Origin: Butyricicoccus porcorum
GTDB lineage: Bacteria; Bacillota; Clostridia; Oscillospirales; Butyricicoccaceae
Length of the DNA stretch: 64,000 nucleotides
Reading direction: 5' to 3'
NCBI RefSeq assembly: GCF_002157465.1
Contig: NZ_NHOC01000001.1
Coordinates: 186,001 to 250,000, forward strand
The first letter of the stretch is position 1. Every line of letters begins with the position of its first letter. Position numbers and translations under genes: made by a program. The notes beneath the pieces are model-generated. The model ran no database searches. It worked only from the letters and a program-made list of their open reading frames with translations, and had not been told where the DNA came from. Below, one piece after another: positions 16,351 to 25,387 of this stretch.

Positions 16351-18321
16351 TTACCGTTTTTTCTTCGGCTTTGCCCAACCTGCCTTGCGGCGGGGTGCCG
16401 GACGCTTCTGTTCGCGCGCGGACGGGCTGACCGTTTTGCGCGGCTTCGCACCGCCATGCCGCGCGGAGCCCGCCTGTTTTTTCCTGTCATGCAGGTGCGG
16501 GAAATGTTCATCCGGACGCGGATGAATCAGGCATTCCTTGCCGTAACCGATCAAATCCTCCCGTCCCGCCTGCATCAGCGCCTTGATGACGAGTGCACGC
16601 TTGTCCGGTCTGCGCCATTGCAGCAATGCGCGCTGCATCGCCTTTTCCTCCGGGGTCTTTGCGACATAAACCGGCTTCATGGTGCGCGGGTCGATTTCGG
16701 AATAATACATCGCGGTCGACAGCGTGCCCGGTGTCGGATAAAAATCCTGTACCTGCTGCGGCATATAGCCGATGGAATTGAGGTACTCTGCCAGATGCAC
16801 CGCGTCACTCAGCTCCGCACCCGGATGCGAGGACATCAGATAGGGCACAAGATACTGCTTTTTGCCCAGCTTTTCATTGATCCGCTCATAGCGCTTTTTG
16901 AACCGTTCATATACATCAAACGACGGCTTGCCCATATAATACAATGCATGGTCGCTCATATGCTCCGGAGCAACCTTGAGCTGTCCGCTGATGTGGTATT
17001 TCACCAGCTCGAGGAAAAATTCGTCGTTGTGATCCGCCATCATATAATCATACCGCAGGCCGGAACGCACAAATACCTTTTTGACGCCCGGAATTTCGCG
17101 CAGCTTGCGCAGCAGCGTCAGATAATCCGTGTGGTCGGCCTCCAGATTGGCGCATGCCTTTGGGAACAGGCAGCGTTTGTCACGGCACAGCCCATGCTTC
17201 TCCTGCTTTTTGCAGGCCGGGAAGCGGAAATTCGCCGTCGGGCCGCCGACGTCGTGGATATATCCCTTGAAATCGGGGTGCTGTGCGATGCGCTTTGCCT
17301 CTTCGATGACCGATTCATGCGAACGGGAGGAAATAAACCGCCCCTGATGGAACGCCAGCGAACAGAAATTGCAGCCGCCGAAGCAACCGCGGTTGTGAAT
17401 AATCGAGAACTGTACCTCCGCAATCGCAGGCACACCACCCTCCGCCTCATAGGACGGGTGATAGGTGCGCTGGTACGGCAGGCCATAGACCTTGTCCATC
17501 TCCTCCGTGGTCAACGGCAGTGCGGGCGGATTCTGTACGAGCAGGCGGTGTCCATGCTTCTGCACCACCGCTTTGCCGGTGATGTGATCCTGCTGGTCAT
17601 ACTGGATTTTGACCGACTCGGCATATTTTACCTTGTCTGCCAGCACCTCGTCGAGCGACGGGCACCACACTGCCGGAAAGGAAATATCCTCCTTGTCCTG
17701 CGTCAGGTATGCTGTGCCGCGCACGTGCCGGACAACATCCGCACCGCGCTTACCCGCCTTGAGGTTCGCCGCAATCTCCAGCACGGAGCGCTCACCCATA
17801 CCGAACATCAGGCCGTCGGCGCCCGCGTCCTGCAATACCGTCGGCAAAATGCGGTCTGCCCAGTAGTCGTAATGCGCAAAGCGCCGCAGGCTCGCCTCCA
17901 GTCCGCCCAGATAAACCGGCACATCCGGGAATGCACGGCGCGCCAGCTTGGCATACACGGTCACTGCGCGGTCAGGCCGCCGTCCGGCCTTTCCGCCGGG
18001 GGAATAGGAATCATCGTGGCGGCGTTTTTTCGCGGCGGTATAATGCGCAACCATCGAATCGATGTTGCCGCTGTTAATCAGCACGGCATAGCGCGGGCGT
18101 CCCATCGCCACAAAATCCGCTTCCGAACGGAAATCCGGCTGGGACAAAATCGCCACGCGATAGCCCGCGTCCTCCAGCACGCGCGAGATGACCGCCGTGC
18201 CGAACGACGGGTGATCGACATAGGCATCGCCCGTCACGAGCAGGAAGTCACAGTAATACCAGCCGCGCTCCACCATATCCTCTTTTGAAATCGGCAGAAA
18301 GCCGTCATGCGTTGTTGCCAT
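16351..18321 (-). CDS. YgiQ family radical SAM protein
   Basis: 656 residues. The N-terminal third is the family's unique domain (FLPISKEDM...GDAYVDHPSFG). The radical SAM cluster motif CFGGCNFC lies near residues 312-319, followed by the barrel. The C-terminus is a long basic Lys/Arg-rich tail. YgiQ is widespread but its reaction is not established. The ATG at 18321 has GAGGA 5 nt before it; an in-frame ATG at 18345 would add eight residues. It is the first gene of a two-gene unit with the methyltransferase, and both may act on RNA. Confidence 0.9.
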   Translation of the reverse strand: MATTHDGFLPISKEDMVERGWYYCDFLLVTGDAYVDHPSFGTAVISRVLEDAGYRVAILSQPDFRSEADFVAMGRPRYAVLINSGNIDSMVAHYTAAKKRRHDDSYSPGGKAGRRPDRAVTVYAKLARRAFPDVPVYLGGLEASLRRFAHYDYWADRILPTVLQDAGADGLMFGMGERSVLEIAANLKAGKRGADVVRHVRGTAYLTQDKEDISFPAVWCPSLDEVLADKVKYAESVKIQYDQQDHITGKAVVQKHGHRLLVQNPPALPLTTEEMDKVYGLPYQRTYHPSYEAEGGVPAIAEVQFSIIHNRGCFGGCNFCSLAFHQGRFISSRSHESVIEEAKRIAQHPDFKGYIHDVGGPTANFRFPACKKQEKHGLCRDKRCLFPKACANLEADHTDYLTLLRKLREIPGVKKVFVRSGLRYDYMMADHNDEFFLELVKYHISGQLKVAPEHMSDHALYYMGKPSFDVYERFKKRYERINEKLGKKQYLVPYLMSSHPGAELSDAVHLAEYLNSIGYMPQQVQDFYPTPGTLSTAMYYSEIDPRTMKPVYVAKTPEEKAMQRALLQWRRPDKRALVIKALMQAGREDLIGYGKECLIHPRPDEHFPHLHDRKKQAGSARHGGAKPRKTVSPSAREQKRPAPRRKAGWAKPKKKR

Positions 18322-18345
18322 ACAATCCTCATTTCCGGTAAACAT

Positions 18346-18680
18346 TCTGATACAGTATTTATCATACCACAGCCGGGCGCAAGATGATACGGGATTTTAT
18401 CACGAATTTACCATAGTTTTCCGAAATTTTTCCCACGCCTGTGACAGACCGGTGAAATCTGCGCAGCCACCGCCCGGTGCGCATCCCACGCGGCGCAAAT
18501 ATTTGTATAATTATCTAACAGATATACTTTTTGTAATATTTTCCCATCTGTCTCAACCGCCGGTTGAAGCAATCGGTTGTATTTCCGCCAAATGGTTGAG
18601 CCGAAACCAACTGCTGTTCGCTTGTGTTCCGTCCGCCGGGACGGTACAATAAGGGCACACAAAAAAAGGAGGAATCCGGT
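18346..18680 (+). promoter_or_regulatory. Intergenic region with GGTTGA boxes and a promoter
   Basis: This 335-base gap carries TCAACC-gcc-GGTTGA (18553-18567), GGTTG at 18575, and TGGTT-N7-AACCA (18593-18609), then TTGTGT (18622-18627), 17-nt spacer, TACAAT (18645-18650). The repeated half sites next to a promoter look like operators for an unknown regulator of the 42-codon ORF. Confidence 0.4.
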
Positions 18681-18809
18681 ATGAATCAACTGGGCAAGCA
18701 CATCACCGCCCTGCTGGCACAGTGCTGTGATATTTTTGCACAGCACCGCGGTCTGCGGATGGTCGAGGTGCATGCCGCCGACGGCACGCATGTCACGATT
18801 ACACTGTGA
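18681..18809 (+). CDS. Small protein of 42 residues, function unknown
   Basis: A short ORF with an excellent AAGGAGG site at the right distance, its own promoter and a terminator 22 nt after its stop, so it looks like a complete small gene. The peptide has two Cys in tandem (15-16), a helix-like first half and a beta-like end (VEVHAADGTHVTITL). No signal peptide or membrane helix is seen. I do not recognise the family. Confidence 0.55.
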   Translation: MNQLGKHITALLAQCCDIFAQHRGLRMVEVHAADGTHVTITL

Positions 18810-18830
18810 GCAAATCCGTCCAGACAGCAC

Positions 18831-18856
18831 AAAAGCCTCCCTTGCGGGAGGCTTTT
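18831..18856. terminator. Bidirectional terminator
   Basis: Perfect 11-bp stem (18831-18841 with 18846-18856), 4-nt loop, T runs on both strands. Shared by the 42-codon gene and the convergent flavin reductase gene. Confidence 0.9.
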
Positions 18857-18898
18857 GCTCACTGTTTTCCACAGCCTGTGGAAAATTCCGTGCAAAAC

Positions 18899-19405
18899 TC
18901 AGTCGTTGACGTAAGCGGCAACGATCTGTCCGATGTACATCTTATGATAATCTTCATCCGTGTATGCCTTGTCAAAGACTTCCTTGTCGAGGAAGTTTTC
19001 CGGCGGCATCTCGTCGGCATACATCTTCTTGCAGACGATGGTGTAAGCGGCTTCCTCAAAGGTCGGGCAGCCGTCCACAACCGCAGCAGTCAGACCGGAT
19101 TCCTTCAGCTTGTCGATATCGCGGCCGGACTTGGAGCCTGCCAGCTTGAGTGCATCCTCATGACCCGGCTTGAGTGCGGTCAGCGTAAACGTGTCGCTGC
19201 TCTCCATGTAATTCATGGTATGGCGCGAATGGCGGACATAAACGGTGACAGCCGGCTTGAACCACAGCTCACCCATCATGCCCCAGTTGACGGTCATGAA
19301 ATTGAAATCCGACTCCGTGCCTGCGGAAAGCAGCATCCACTTGTTGCATACTTCGTCGATAATATTGCCCGGCAGCTCGGTCGGCTCGATTTTACGGAAA
19401 GACAT
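18899..19405 (-). CDS. Flavin reductase family protein
   Basis: 168 residues with the FMN-binding split-barrel of the flavin reductase domain. Visible are the NFMTVNWGMMGELW segment that lines the flavin, and VYVRHSRHTMNYMESSDTF, which includes the conserved strand and the Thr/Arg residues contacting FMN. Clostridial relatives reduce flavins or act as flavoredoxins. A GGAGG site precedes the ATG and a TATAAT (19442-19437) lies just upstream. It is monocistronic. Partner enzyme unknown. Confidence 0.88.
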   Translation of the reverse strand: MSFRKIEPTELPGNIIDEVCNKWMLLSAGTESDFNFMTVNWGMMGELWFKPAVTVYVRHSRHTMNYMESSDTFTLTALKPGHEDALKLAGSKSGRDIDKLKESGLTAAVVDGCPTFEEAAYTIVCKKMYADEMPPENFLDKEVFDKAYTDEDYHKMYIGQIVAAYVND

Positions 19406-19560
19406 AAGAAAAATACCTCCACATTTTGTTATTTTTATTATAGTACTACAAAACTACATGAATATGCAAGAGATCGTGGCATGCGAGCGCAGCGAGAGCG
19501 AGGCCCCGTCCGAACAGAACGATGCGAGGACATGTCCTTGATTCGCCCGTTTTGCCGCTG

Positions 19561-22233
19561 TCATATTTTTTGCCGCAGCTGAATCTGCATCCAGTCATCC
19601 TTTGTGATGAGTACCTGCCGCGGCTTGGAGCCTTCAAACGGGCCGACAATGCCGCGCTGCTCCATCTGGTCAACCAGGCGCGCCGCGCGCGCATAGCCCA
19701 GCTTCAGTCGGCGCTGGAGCATGGACACAGAGGCCTGCCCCGATTCGACGACAATCGTAATGGCCTGTGGGAGCAGCTCATCTTCATCCTCTGCGGCATT
19801 GTAGCCGCCGGATGAGCTGTCTGCATCCGCCTGCCGTTCGATGTGCTCCATGACCTCCTGCGAATATTCCACGGCAGAGGTGGATTTCACATGTGCAATG
19901 ACACGCTCAATTTCCTCCGAACTGACAAAGCAGCCCTGGATGCGCACCGGCTTGCTCATTCCAATCGGAGAGTACAGCATATCGCCCTTGCCGATCAGCT
20001 TTTCCGCACCGGTTGTATCCAGAATGATGCGCGATTCCACCTGTGACGCGACCGCGAACGCGATGCGCGACGGAATATTCGATTTCATGATGCCCGTGAT
20101 GACGTCAGCAGACGGACGCTGTGTTGCGACGACGAGGTGCATGCCTGCGGCACGCGCCTTCTGCGCAATGCGGCAGATGGAGGTTTCCACTTCCTTCGCG
20201 GCGACCATCATCAGGTCTGCCAGCTCGTCGATGACAATGACAATCTGCGGCAGTGCCTCCAGCCTGCGTCCGGACGGCGTCGCTTCGCTGTCCTCCGGTG
20301 CGGCAGCTGCCTGTTCTGCCTGCATGCGCACCTGCCGGTTGTAATCGCCCAGATCACGCACGCCTGCGGCGGCAAACAGCGCATACCGCCGTTCCATCTC
20401 ACCCACTGCCCAGCTGAGTGCACCGGATGCCTTTTTCGGGTCGGTGACCACCGGGATGAGCAGGTGCGGGATGCCGTTGTAATTGCCCAGCTCGACCATT
20501 TTCGGGTCGATCATAATCAGCCGCACATCCTCCGGTGAGGATTTGTACAGCAGGGAAATCAAAATCGAATTGATGCAGACCGATTTGCCCGAGCCGGTCG
20601 TACCGGCAATGAGCAGATGCGGCATTTTTGCCAGGTCAATGACCTGTGCACTGCCCGTGATGTCCTTGCCGAGTGCAACGGCGAGCTTTGCGGGCGACTG
20701 CTCAAAGCCGCGCGAGGAAATAACATCGCGCAGGGCAACCGTCTGCACATGTTTATTCGGCACCTCGATGCCGATGGCGAGCTTGTCCGGGATGGGCGCA
20801 ATGCGCACGGAATCCGCGCCGAGCGCCAGCGCAATGTCATCCGACAGCGCCGTGATGCGCGAAAACTTGATGCCGCGCTCCATCTGCATTTCAAAGCGCG
20901 TGACCGACGGGCCGCGCACGATGTTGATAATCTGCATCTCGATGCCAAACGAAGCGAGGGTATCCACCAGACGTTCCGAGCTGTCCTTCAGCTCGCTGCG
21001 CACGCCCGCCGTGGAGGTTCGCGGAGCCGCTTTGAGCAGTTCCAGCGGTGGGAAGCTGTATTCCTGCACCGGGGTCTCCATGGCATCGGCAATTTCGCGG
21101 TGCACCTGTGCCTGTACCTCGTGGTCGGACGGCTTGTTTGGCTCGTCCTCCTCCGGCGGCGCGGGCGGCACCTCACTGTCGGTATGCCAGGGTGGTGTGT
21201 CGTCATCCCATGGCGGCGTATCCTCCGCATCGCCCGGCTCCTCCGGCAGAACATCCGCCAGACGGCGGCGCTGCTCCATGCGGCGCTGATAGCGCTCGCG
21301 CGCATTGGCTGCGGCCGCCGATTCCGCCGGTGATGGCTGCGGTGCAGTGTCTGTTTCCTGTACGGGAATGTCTTCCTCCTCCGCTGCCTGCTGCTCCGCC
21401 ATCAGCTTTGCCGCCTTGCGCTTTGCGCGCTGGTCGCGCAGGAAGGCAAACAGATTGCCGCGTTTTTTCTCCGGTTTCGGTTTCTGTGCGGCTTTTTTCG
21501 CGCGCTTTGCGGGCGTGACCGTCATATCCTGCTCGCGCAGCTCCTCCGTATCCTCCGCAATCATGCGCACCAGCCAGTGATACAGGCGTGCGGGCGTCGT
21601 ATTGCATACGATGAACACATAAACCAGCATGACTAGCACCAGCAGGATTTTTGCGCCGGTCGCGCTCAGCAGGAAGGACAGAATCACGGCAATCATGCCG
21701 CCGAGCACACCGCCGGTGCGCAGTGCCATGCCCTCCTGCCACAGATGAAGGATGGTGGTAAACGAAATGGACATCGGTTCGAGCAGGATGCACTGCGCCA
21801 GTGCCCCCCACAAAACCGGGAACGTCAGGATACACAGCACGCGCAGACGCACCGGCTGCATATCACACAGCACAAACACGCCCGCCAGACACAGCGCAAC
21901 CCAGAACACCTGTGTGCCCCAGCCAATCAAACCGCCGCACAGCCGCAGCAGTCCGTCGAGCAGCACACCGTCCATGCGGCACAGTGCCAGTGCGAGCAAA
22001 ACCGCCAGCAGCAGCAGGCCGAAGCCGACCGTCATATGGTTCCAGACCGAACCGGTCTGCTGCTTTGCAGCAGGCGTCCGGCCTGTCGAACGCGCCCGTG
22101 ACGATGCTGTCCCGTTTTTTTTGCGCGCGGTGCTGCCGGAGGACGTCCGCTTTCGCGTGCCCGTGCCGCTGCCTGTTTTTTTGCGGGTGGATGTGCTCTT
22201 TTTCTTTGTTGAAGTTTTCTTTGTTGCTGCCAA
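19561..22233 (-). CDS. ftsK: DNA translocase FtsK/SpoIIIE
   Basis: 890 residues. It pumps chromosomal DNA through the closing septum. Residues 1-60 are very Lys/Arg/Ser/Thr-rich; four membrane helices follow (about 65-185); then a long acidic, proline-rich linker to about 400. The RecA-like motor has Walker A GTTGSGKS at 544-551 and Walker B VIVIDELAD near 664. The C-terminal gamma winged helix (GYARAARLVDQMEQRGIV, about 845-862) reads orientation sequences. The start is TTG with AGGTG 9 nt upstream; no ATG lies nearby. A role in sporulation as SpoIIIE is possible but cannot be separated from FtsK by sequence alone. Confidence 0.95.
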   Translation of the reverse strand: MAATKKTSTKKKSTSTRKKTGSGTGTRKRTSSGSTARKKNGTASSRARSTGRTPAAKQQTGSVWNHMTVGFGLLLLAVLLALALCRMDGVLLDGLLRLCGGLIGWGTQVFWVALCLAGVFVLCDMQPVRLRVLCILTFPVLWGALAQCILLEPMSISFTTILHLWQEGMALRTGGVLGGMIAVILSFLLSATGAKILLVLVMLVYVFIVCNTTPARLYHWLVRMIAEDTEELREQDMTVTPAKRAKKAAQKPKPEKKRGNLFAFLRDQRAKRKAAKLMAEQQAAEEEDIPVQETDTAPQPSPAESAAAANARERYQRRMEQRRRLADVLPEEPGDAEDTPPWDDDTPPWHTDSEVPPAPPEEDEPNKPSDHEVQAQVHREIADAMETPVQEYSFPPLELLKAAPRTSTAGVRSELKDSSERLVDTLASFGIEMQIINIVRGPSVTRFEMQMERGIKFSRITALSDDIALALGADSVRIAPIPDKLAIGIEVPNKHVQTVALRDVISSRGFEQSPAKLAVALGKDITGSAQVIDLAKMPHLLIAGTTGSGKSVCINSILISLLYKSSPEDVRLIMIDPKMVELGNYNGIPHLLIPVVTDPKKASGALSWAVGEMERRYALFAAAGVRDLGDYNRQVRMQAEQAAAAPEDSEATPSGRRLEALPQIVIVIDELADLMMVAAKEVETSICRIAQKARAAGMHLVVATQRPSADVITGIMKSNIPSRIAFAVASQVESRIILDTTGAEKLIGKGDMLYSPIGMSKPVRIQGCFVSSEEIERVIAHVKSTSAVEYSQEVMEHIERQADADSSSGGYNAAEDEDELLPQAITIVVESGQASVSMLQRRLKLGYARAARLVDQMEQRGIVGPFEGSKPRQVLITKDDWMQIQLRQKI

Positions 22234-22488
22234 AAAAGATTACACCTACTTTTCCTAAATCAAAAGCATCCTCTGAGAGCGCCATTGCACGGCACTCTTT
22301 CTGAACAATGCACTGCTATCGTATCATAAAACCGGAAAAATTGCCATATTGCCCGTTGCATTTTTGCCCCGAGGTCTGTATTCTATAATAGACAGGGAGC
22401 AAAAGCCCAAAAATTCTGTATTTTTTACCGATATGGCAAAAGAATTTTTAAGGCGTTTACAATTGTTCATACTTTTGTAATAGCCGCC

Positions 22489-22497
22489 TGTTATACT
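22489..22497 (+). promoter_or_regulatory. Extended -10 promoter before truA
   Basis: TGT-TATACT, 24 nt before the TTG start, implying a very short leader. The 287-base gap 22234-22520 also has a TATAAT at 22384 without a good -35; nothing else was seen in it. Confidence 0.45.
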
Positions 22498-22520
22498 TTT
22501 CGAGAAAGGAAAACAGTCCT

Positions 22521-23318
22521 TTGAATATTGCCATCATTCTCAGCTATGACGGCACGGCCTACCACGGCTGGCAGACCCAGAAAAACGCCGCCACTGTCCA
22601 GCAGACGGTGACCGACGCGGTCGCGTCTGTCCTGGGGCAGGACGTTTCCGTTTCCGGCGTCGGGCGCACCGATGCGGGGGTACATGCCCGACGGTATGTG
22701 GCCAACTTCCACGCCGACTGCACGATTCCCATGGACCGGCTCCCGCTCGCCATCAATTCCCATCTTCCGATGGATATCGCGGTGTCCGGTGCTGCCGTCG
22801 TCCCGGATTCGTTCGACGCGCGCTTTTCGTGCACGCGCAAGGAATATACCTATTTGATTTGCCCGGGCAGGATTCGTGACCCGTTCGCGATCAGCCGCAG
22901 TTATTTTTACCCCTATCCGCTGGATGTCTCCGCCATGCAGCAGGCGGCCGCGCACTTCATCGGCAGGCAGGACTTTGCCGCCGTGCGCTCGATGGGTACG
23001 CCGGTCAAATCGACCGTGCGCGAAATTTTTACCTGTTCGGTGGATTCTGTCGGGCGGTTTGTGCGCATCCGCGTCTCGGCGGACGGCTTCCTGTACAATA
23101 TGGTGCGCGCCATCTCCGGCACGCTGCTGTATGCGGGCCAGGGCAAATTCCCGCCGGACGACGTCCGGCGCATTCTCGACAGCTGTGACCGCGAACAGGC
23201 CGGGCCAACCCTGCCGCCGCAGGGACTGTACATGAGCCGGCTGTGGTATGACAGCACGCCGGAGCTGGATGCCTTCCATCTGGCGGAGGAATGGGGCGCA
23301 CCGGGAGGTCTGTTATGA
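22521..23318 (+). CDS. truA: tRNA pseudouridine(38-40) synthase TruA
   Basis: 265 residues. It converts uridines 38-40 in the tRNA anticodon arm to pseudouridine. The catalytic Asp lies in GRTDAGVHA near residue 52, and the N-terminal YDGTAYHGWQ and the later RMIRAI-like NMVRAISGTLL are present. The start is TTG with AAGGA 10 nt upstream. The next gene starts inside the stop (ATGA), so this begins a run truA, DUF5711-like, cvpA, clpE-like. Confidence 0.96.
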   Translation: MNIAIILSYDGTAYHGWQTQKNAATVQQTVTDAVASVLGQDVSVSGVGRTDAGVHARRYVANFHADCTIPMDRLPLAINSHLPMDIAVSGAAVVPDSFDARFSCTRKEYTYLICPGRIRDPFAISRSYFYPYPLDVSAMQQAAAHFIGRQDFAAVRSMGTPVKSTVREIFTCSVDSVGRFVRIRVSADGFLYNMVRAISGTLLYAGQGKFPPDDVRRILDSCDREQAGPTLPPQGLYMSRLWYDSTPELDAFHLAEEWGAPGGLL

Positions 23319-24574
23319 CAAACAAACGCAATTTCCCGCGCCGCAAATCCCGGCGCGATTATCTGCTGTCGACCAGCGCAGACCCCCATCTCCGGATGAT
23401 CTACCGCGTCCGCCACTATACCGGCTGGCTGCTCGTCTTCGTTTCCGCGCTGTTCCTCGTGCTCAATTTACAGCTGTTCACACCGACCAGCCTGAGAAAC
23501 ATCCGCTCGTCGCTCAAAGCGGCGTCGCGTGTTTCCGCAGGCGACACAACGGTGATCTCCTATCCGTCCGGTACAAACAAATGCATGCTGCCGTTCGGCA
23601 ACGGGCTCGCAATCTGCAACGACAAGACGCTGACCTTCGAGCTGCCGAGCAATTATTCACAGATGGAGATGAATCTCTCCTATGCCAACCCGGTCATGCG
23701 CGCCTCCAATCAATACCTGTTGGTATTTGACCGCGGCGCCTATCGTTTTACCGTGACCAATACGCTGTCCGAGCTGTATTCACAAACCATGCAGTCCCCC
23801 GTGACCAACGCAGACATTTCCTCCAACGGCAGCGTTGCCATTGTGACCGACGAGGCGGGCTACAAAAGCGCCGTCACCGTCTACAACATCGACAACGAAC
23901 AGCTGTATAAATGGTCGTCTCCTGACTATTATATTATGTCGGCGGTGCTCTCGCCCGACGGCAAACGCCTCGCGCTGTTCTGTTTCCGACAGGAAGGGCT
24001 GACACTCAGCTCGAAACTGTTTTTCACCGACATCGATTCGACCGAAAAACCGAGCGAAAGCGAAACCATCACCAATGTGGATATGAACGGCAGCCTTGTG
24101 CTCGGCATGAAATACCTCGGCAACAACACCGTCTGCGTCGTCTGTGACAACGCGACCTATGTTGTCTCGCGCGGCGGTCAGATCCGCTACCACACCGAAT
24201 ATCAGGCGGATGCACTCATTGCGTTTGACCTGTCGGATGACTGTGTCGCGCTGGCAACCGAATCGTATTCCCAGTCCAGCCGCGCGGATATCGTGCTGAT
24301 TAACGCGCGCGGCACGGCCTCGCGCCAACCGCTCAGCCTCTCTACGGAGCCGGATTCCATCAGCTATTGTGACGGGCGGCTCGCCGTGCTGACGGGCGAC
24401 ACGGTGACGTTCTATTCCAAGAGCCTGCGCGAAATTGACCAGCAGACCAATCTCGCGGGCGTATCCCGCGTTTACATGCGTTCCGGCGGCTCCGCCATTG
24501 CACTGTTTGGCAGCCAGGCACGCGTGCTGAATATTGGCAATCCCCTCAAAGATCTCAATTCCGACGGCGGCTGA
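23315..24574 (+). CDS. DUF5711-like membrane-anchored beta-propeller protein
   Basis: 419 residues. A basic cytoplasmic N-terminus (about 35 residues), one membrane helix (about 36-55), then a large outside domain made of repeated four-strand blades with patterns such as AIVTDEAGYKSAVTVYN and LSPDGKRLALFCF, typical of WD/PQQ-like propellers. It resembles the DUF5711 family of Clostridia by architecture, though I cannot confirm the match. The start overlaps the truA stop by ATGA. Its place beside cvpA suggests an envelope role, but that is inference. Confidence 0.75.
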   Translation: MTNKRNFPRRKSRRDYLLSTSADPHLRMIYRVRHYTGWLLVFVSALFLVLNLQLFTPTSLRNIRSSLKAASRVSAGDTTVISYPSGTNKCMLPFGNGLAICNDKTLTFELPSNYSQMEMNLSYANPVMRASNQYLLVFDRGAYRFTVTNTLSELYSQTMQSPVTNADISSNGSVAIVTDEAGYKSAVTVYNIDNEQLYKWSSPDYYIMSAVLSPDGKRLALFCFRQEGLTLSSKLFFTDIDSTEKPSESETITNVDMNGSLVLGMKYLGNNTVCVVCDNATYVVSRGGQIRYHTEYQADALIAFDLSDDCVALATESYSQSSRADIVLINARGTASRQPLSLSTEPDSISYCDGRLAVLTGDTVTFYSKSLREIDQQTNLAGVSRVYMRSGGSAIALFGSQARVLNIGNPLKDLNSDGG

Positions 24575-24619
24575 GCCGCAGCTGACCGCCGGGAATTTTC
24601 AGAAAGGACGGAATCTGTT

Positions 24620-25312
24620 ATGACCACAATTGACTGGATTATCCTGCTCATCATCGCCCTGTATGCCTTTTTCGGCGTGCGGCGAGGCTTTGTGGCCACG
24701 GTTGCGTACACCTTTGGCTCCCTGATTTCTCTGGTTGCAGCGCTCATCGCCGCCTCGCATTTCAAGCAGCCCGTGGGTGAACTGCTCCTGCCTTACGCCT
24801 CCGGCTCCGTGGTGGAGCGCATGCCTGAGCTGACACAGGTTGTGGGCTCCGTGGAGGATACCTGGAACGGCATCTCCGGTTATTTGCAGGGCATTCTCAC
24901 CTCGCATGGTGTCTCCCTCGATGTGCTCCAGTCGAGCAGCGATCCCCAGCAGACACTGACCAACGCCATCTCCCGCTCCGTGAGTGAGACCATCGCGTAT
25001 CTTCTCGTGTTCATCGTCGCATTTTTCCTCGCCAAGCTGCTGATTCATGTGATTGTATCCGCACTCGGCGTGCTCACCAATCTCCCGGTGCTGCATTCCT
25101 GCAACGCACTGCTGGGCGGTGTGCTCGGCGCGGCGACCGGTCTTGTGCTGTGTACCTGCGTCATGTGGGCACTCAAGCTGTTTGTTCCCGCCGTCTATTC
25201 CGACGTCGGTTTTCTCTCACCGTCTGTGATGGAAAATTCCTCCATTGCCCGTTATCTGGTGGGCTGGAATGACGGTGTTTCCCTGTTTGAAGCCAATCCG
25301 ACAGAAGCCTAA
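24620..25312 (+). CDS. CvpA family protein
   Basis: 230 residues with four membrane helices. The opening DWIILLIIALYAFFGVRRGF is diagnostic of CvpA (colicin V production) proteins, and the GVLGAATGLVLC helix near the C-terminus also fits. Clostridial CvpA proteins are linked to envelope and septal functions; the mechanism is not settled. A GGACGG ribosome site precedes the ATG. It is 45 nt after the DUF5711-like gene and 75 nt before the clpE-like gene. Confidence 0.88.
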   Translation: MTTIDWIILLIIALYAFFGVRRGFVATVAYTFGSLISLVAALIAASHFKQPVGELLLPYASGSVVERMPELTQVVGSVEDTWNGISGYLQGILTSHGVSLDVLQSSSDPQQTLTNAISRSVSETIAYLLVFIVAFFLAKLLIHVIVSALGVLTNLPVLHSCNALLGGVLGAATGLVLCTCVMWALKLFVPAVYSDVGFLSPSVMENSSIARYLVGWNDGVSLFEANPTEA

Positions 25313-25387
25313 CACGCCCTGCCGTTTTTATGTGAGCGTGCCGCTATTCTATATTCCGCACACGCTCCGGAAAGGAAAAATATCCCT

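Noticed and set aside
16168-18288. 706-codon plus-strand ORF opposite the YgiQ gene
   Set aside because: Antisense shadow of a well-supported radical SAM gene. The translation is Arg/His/Leu-rich with no domain, and no ribosome site was found.
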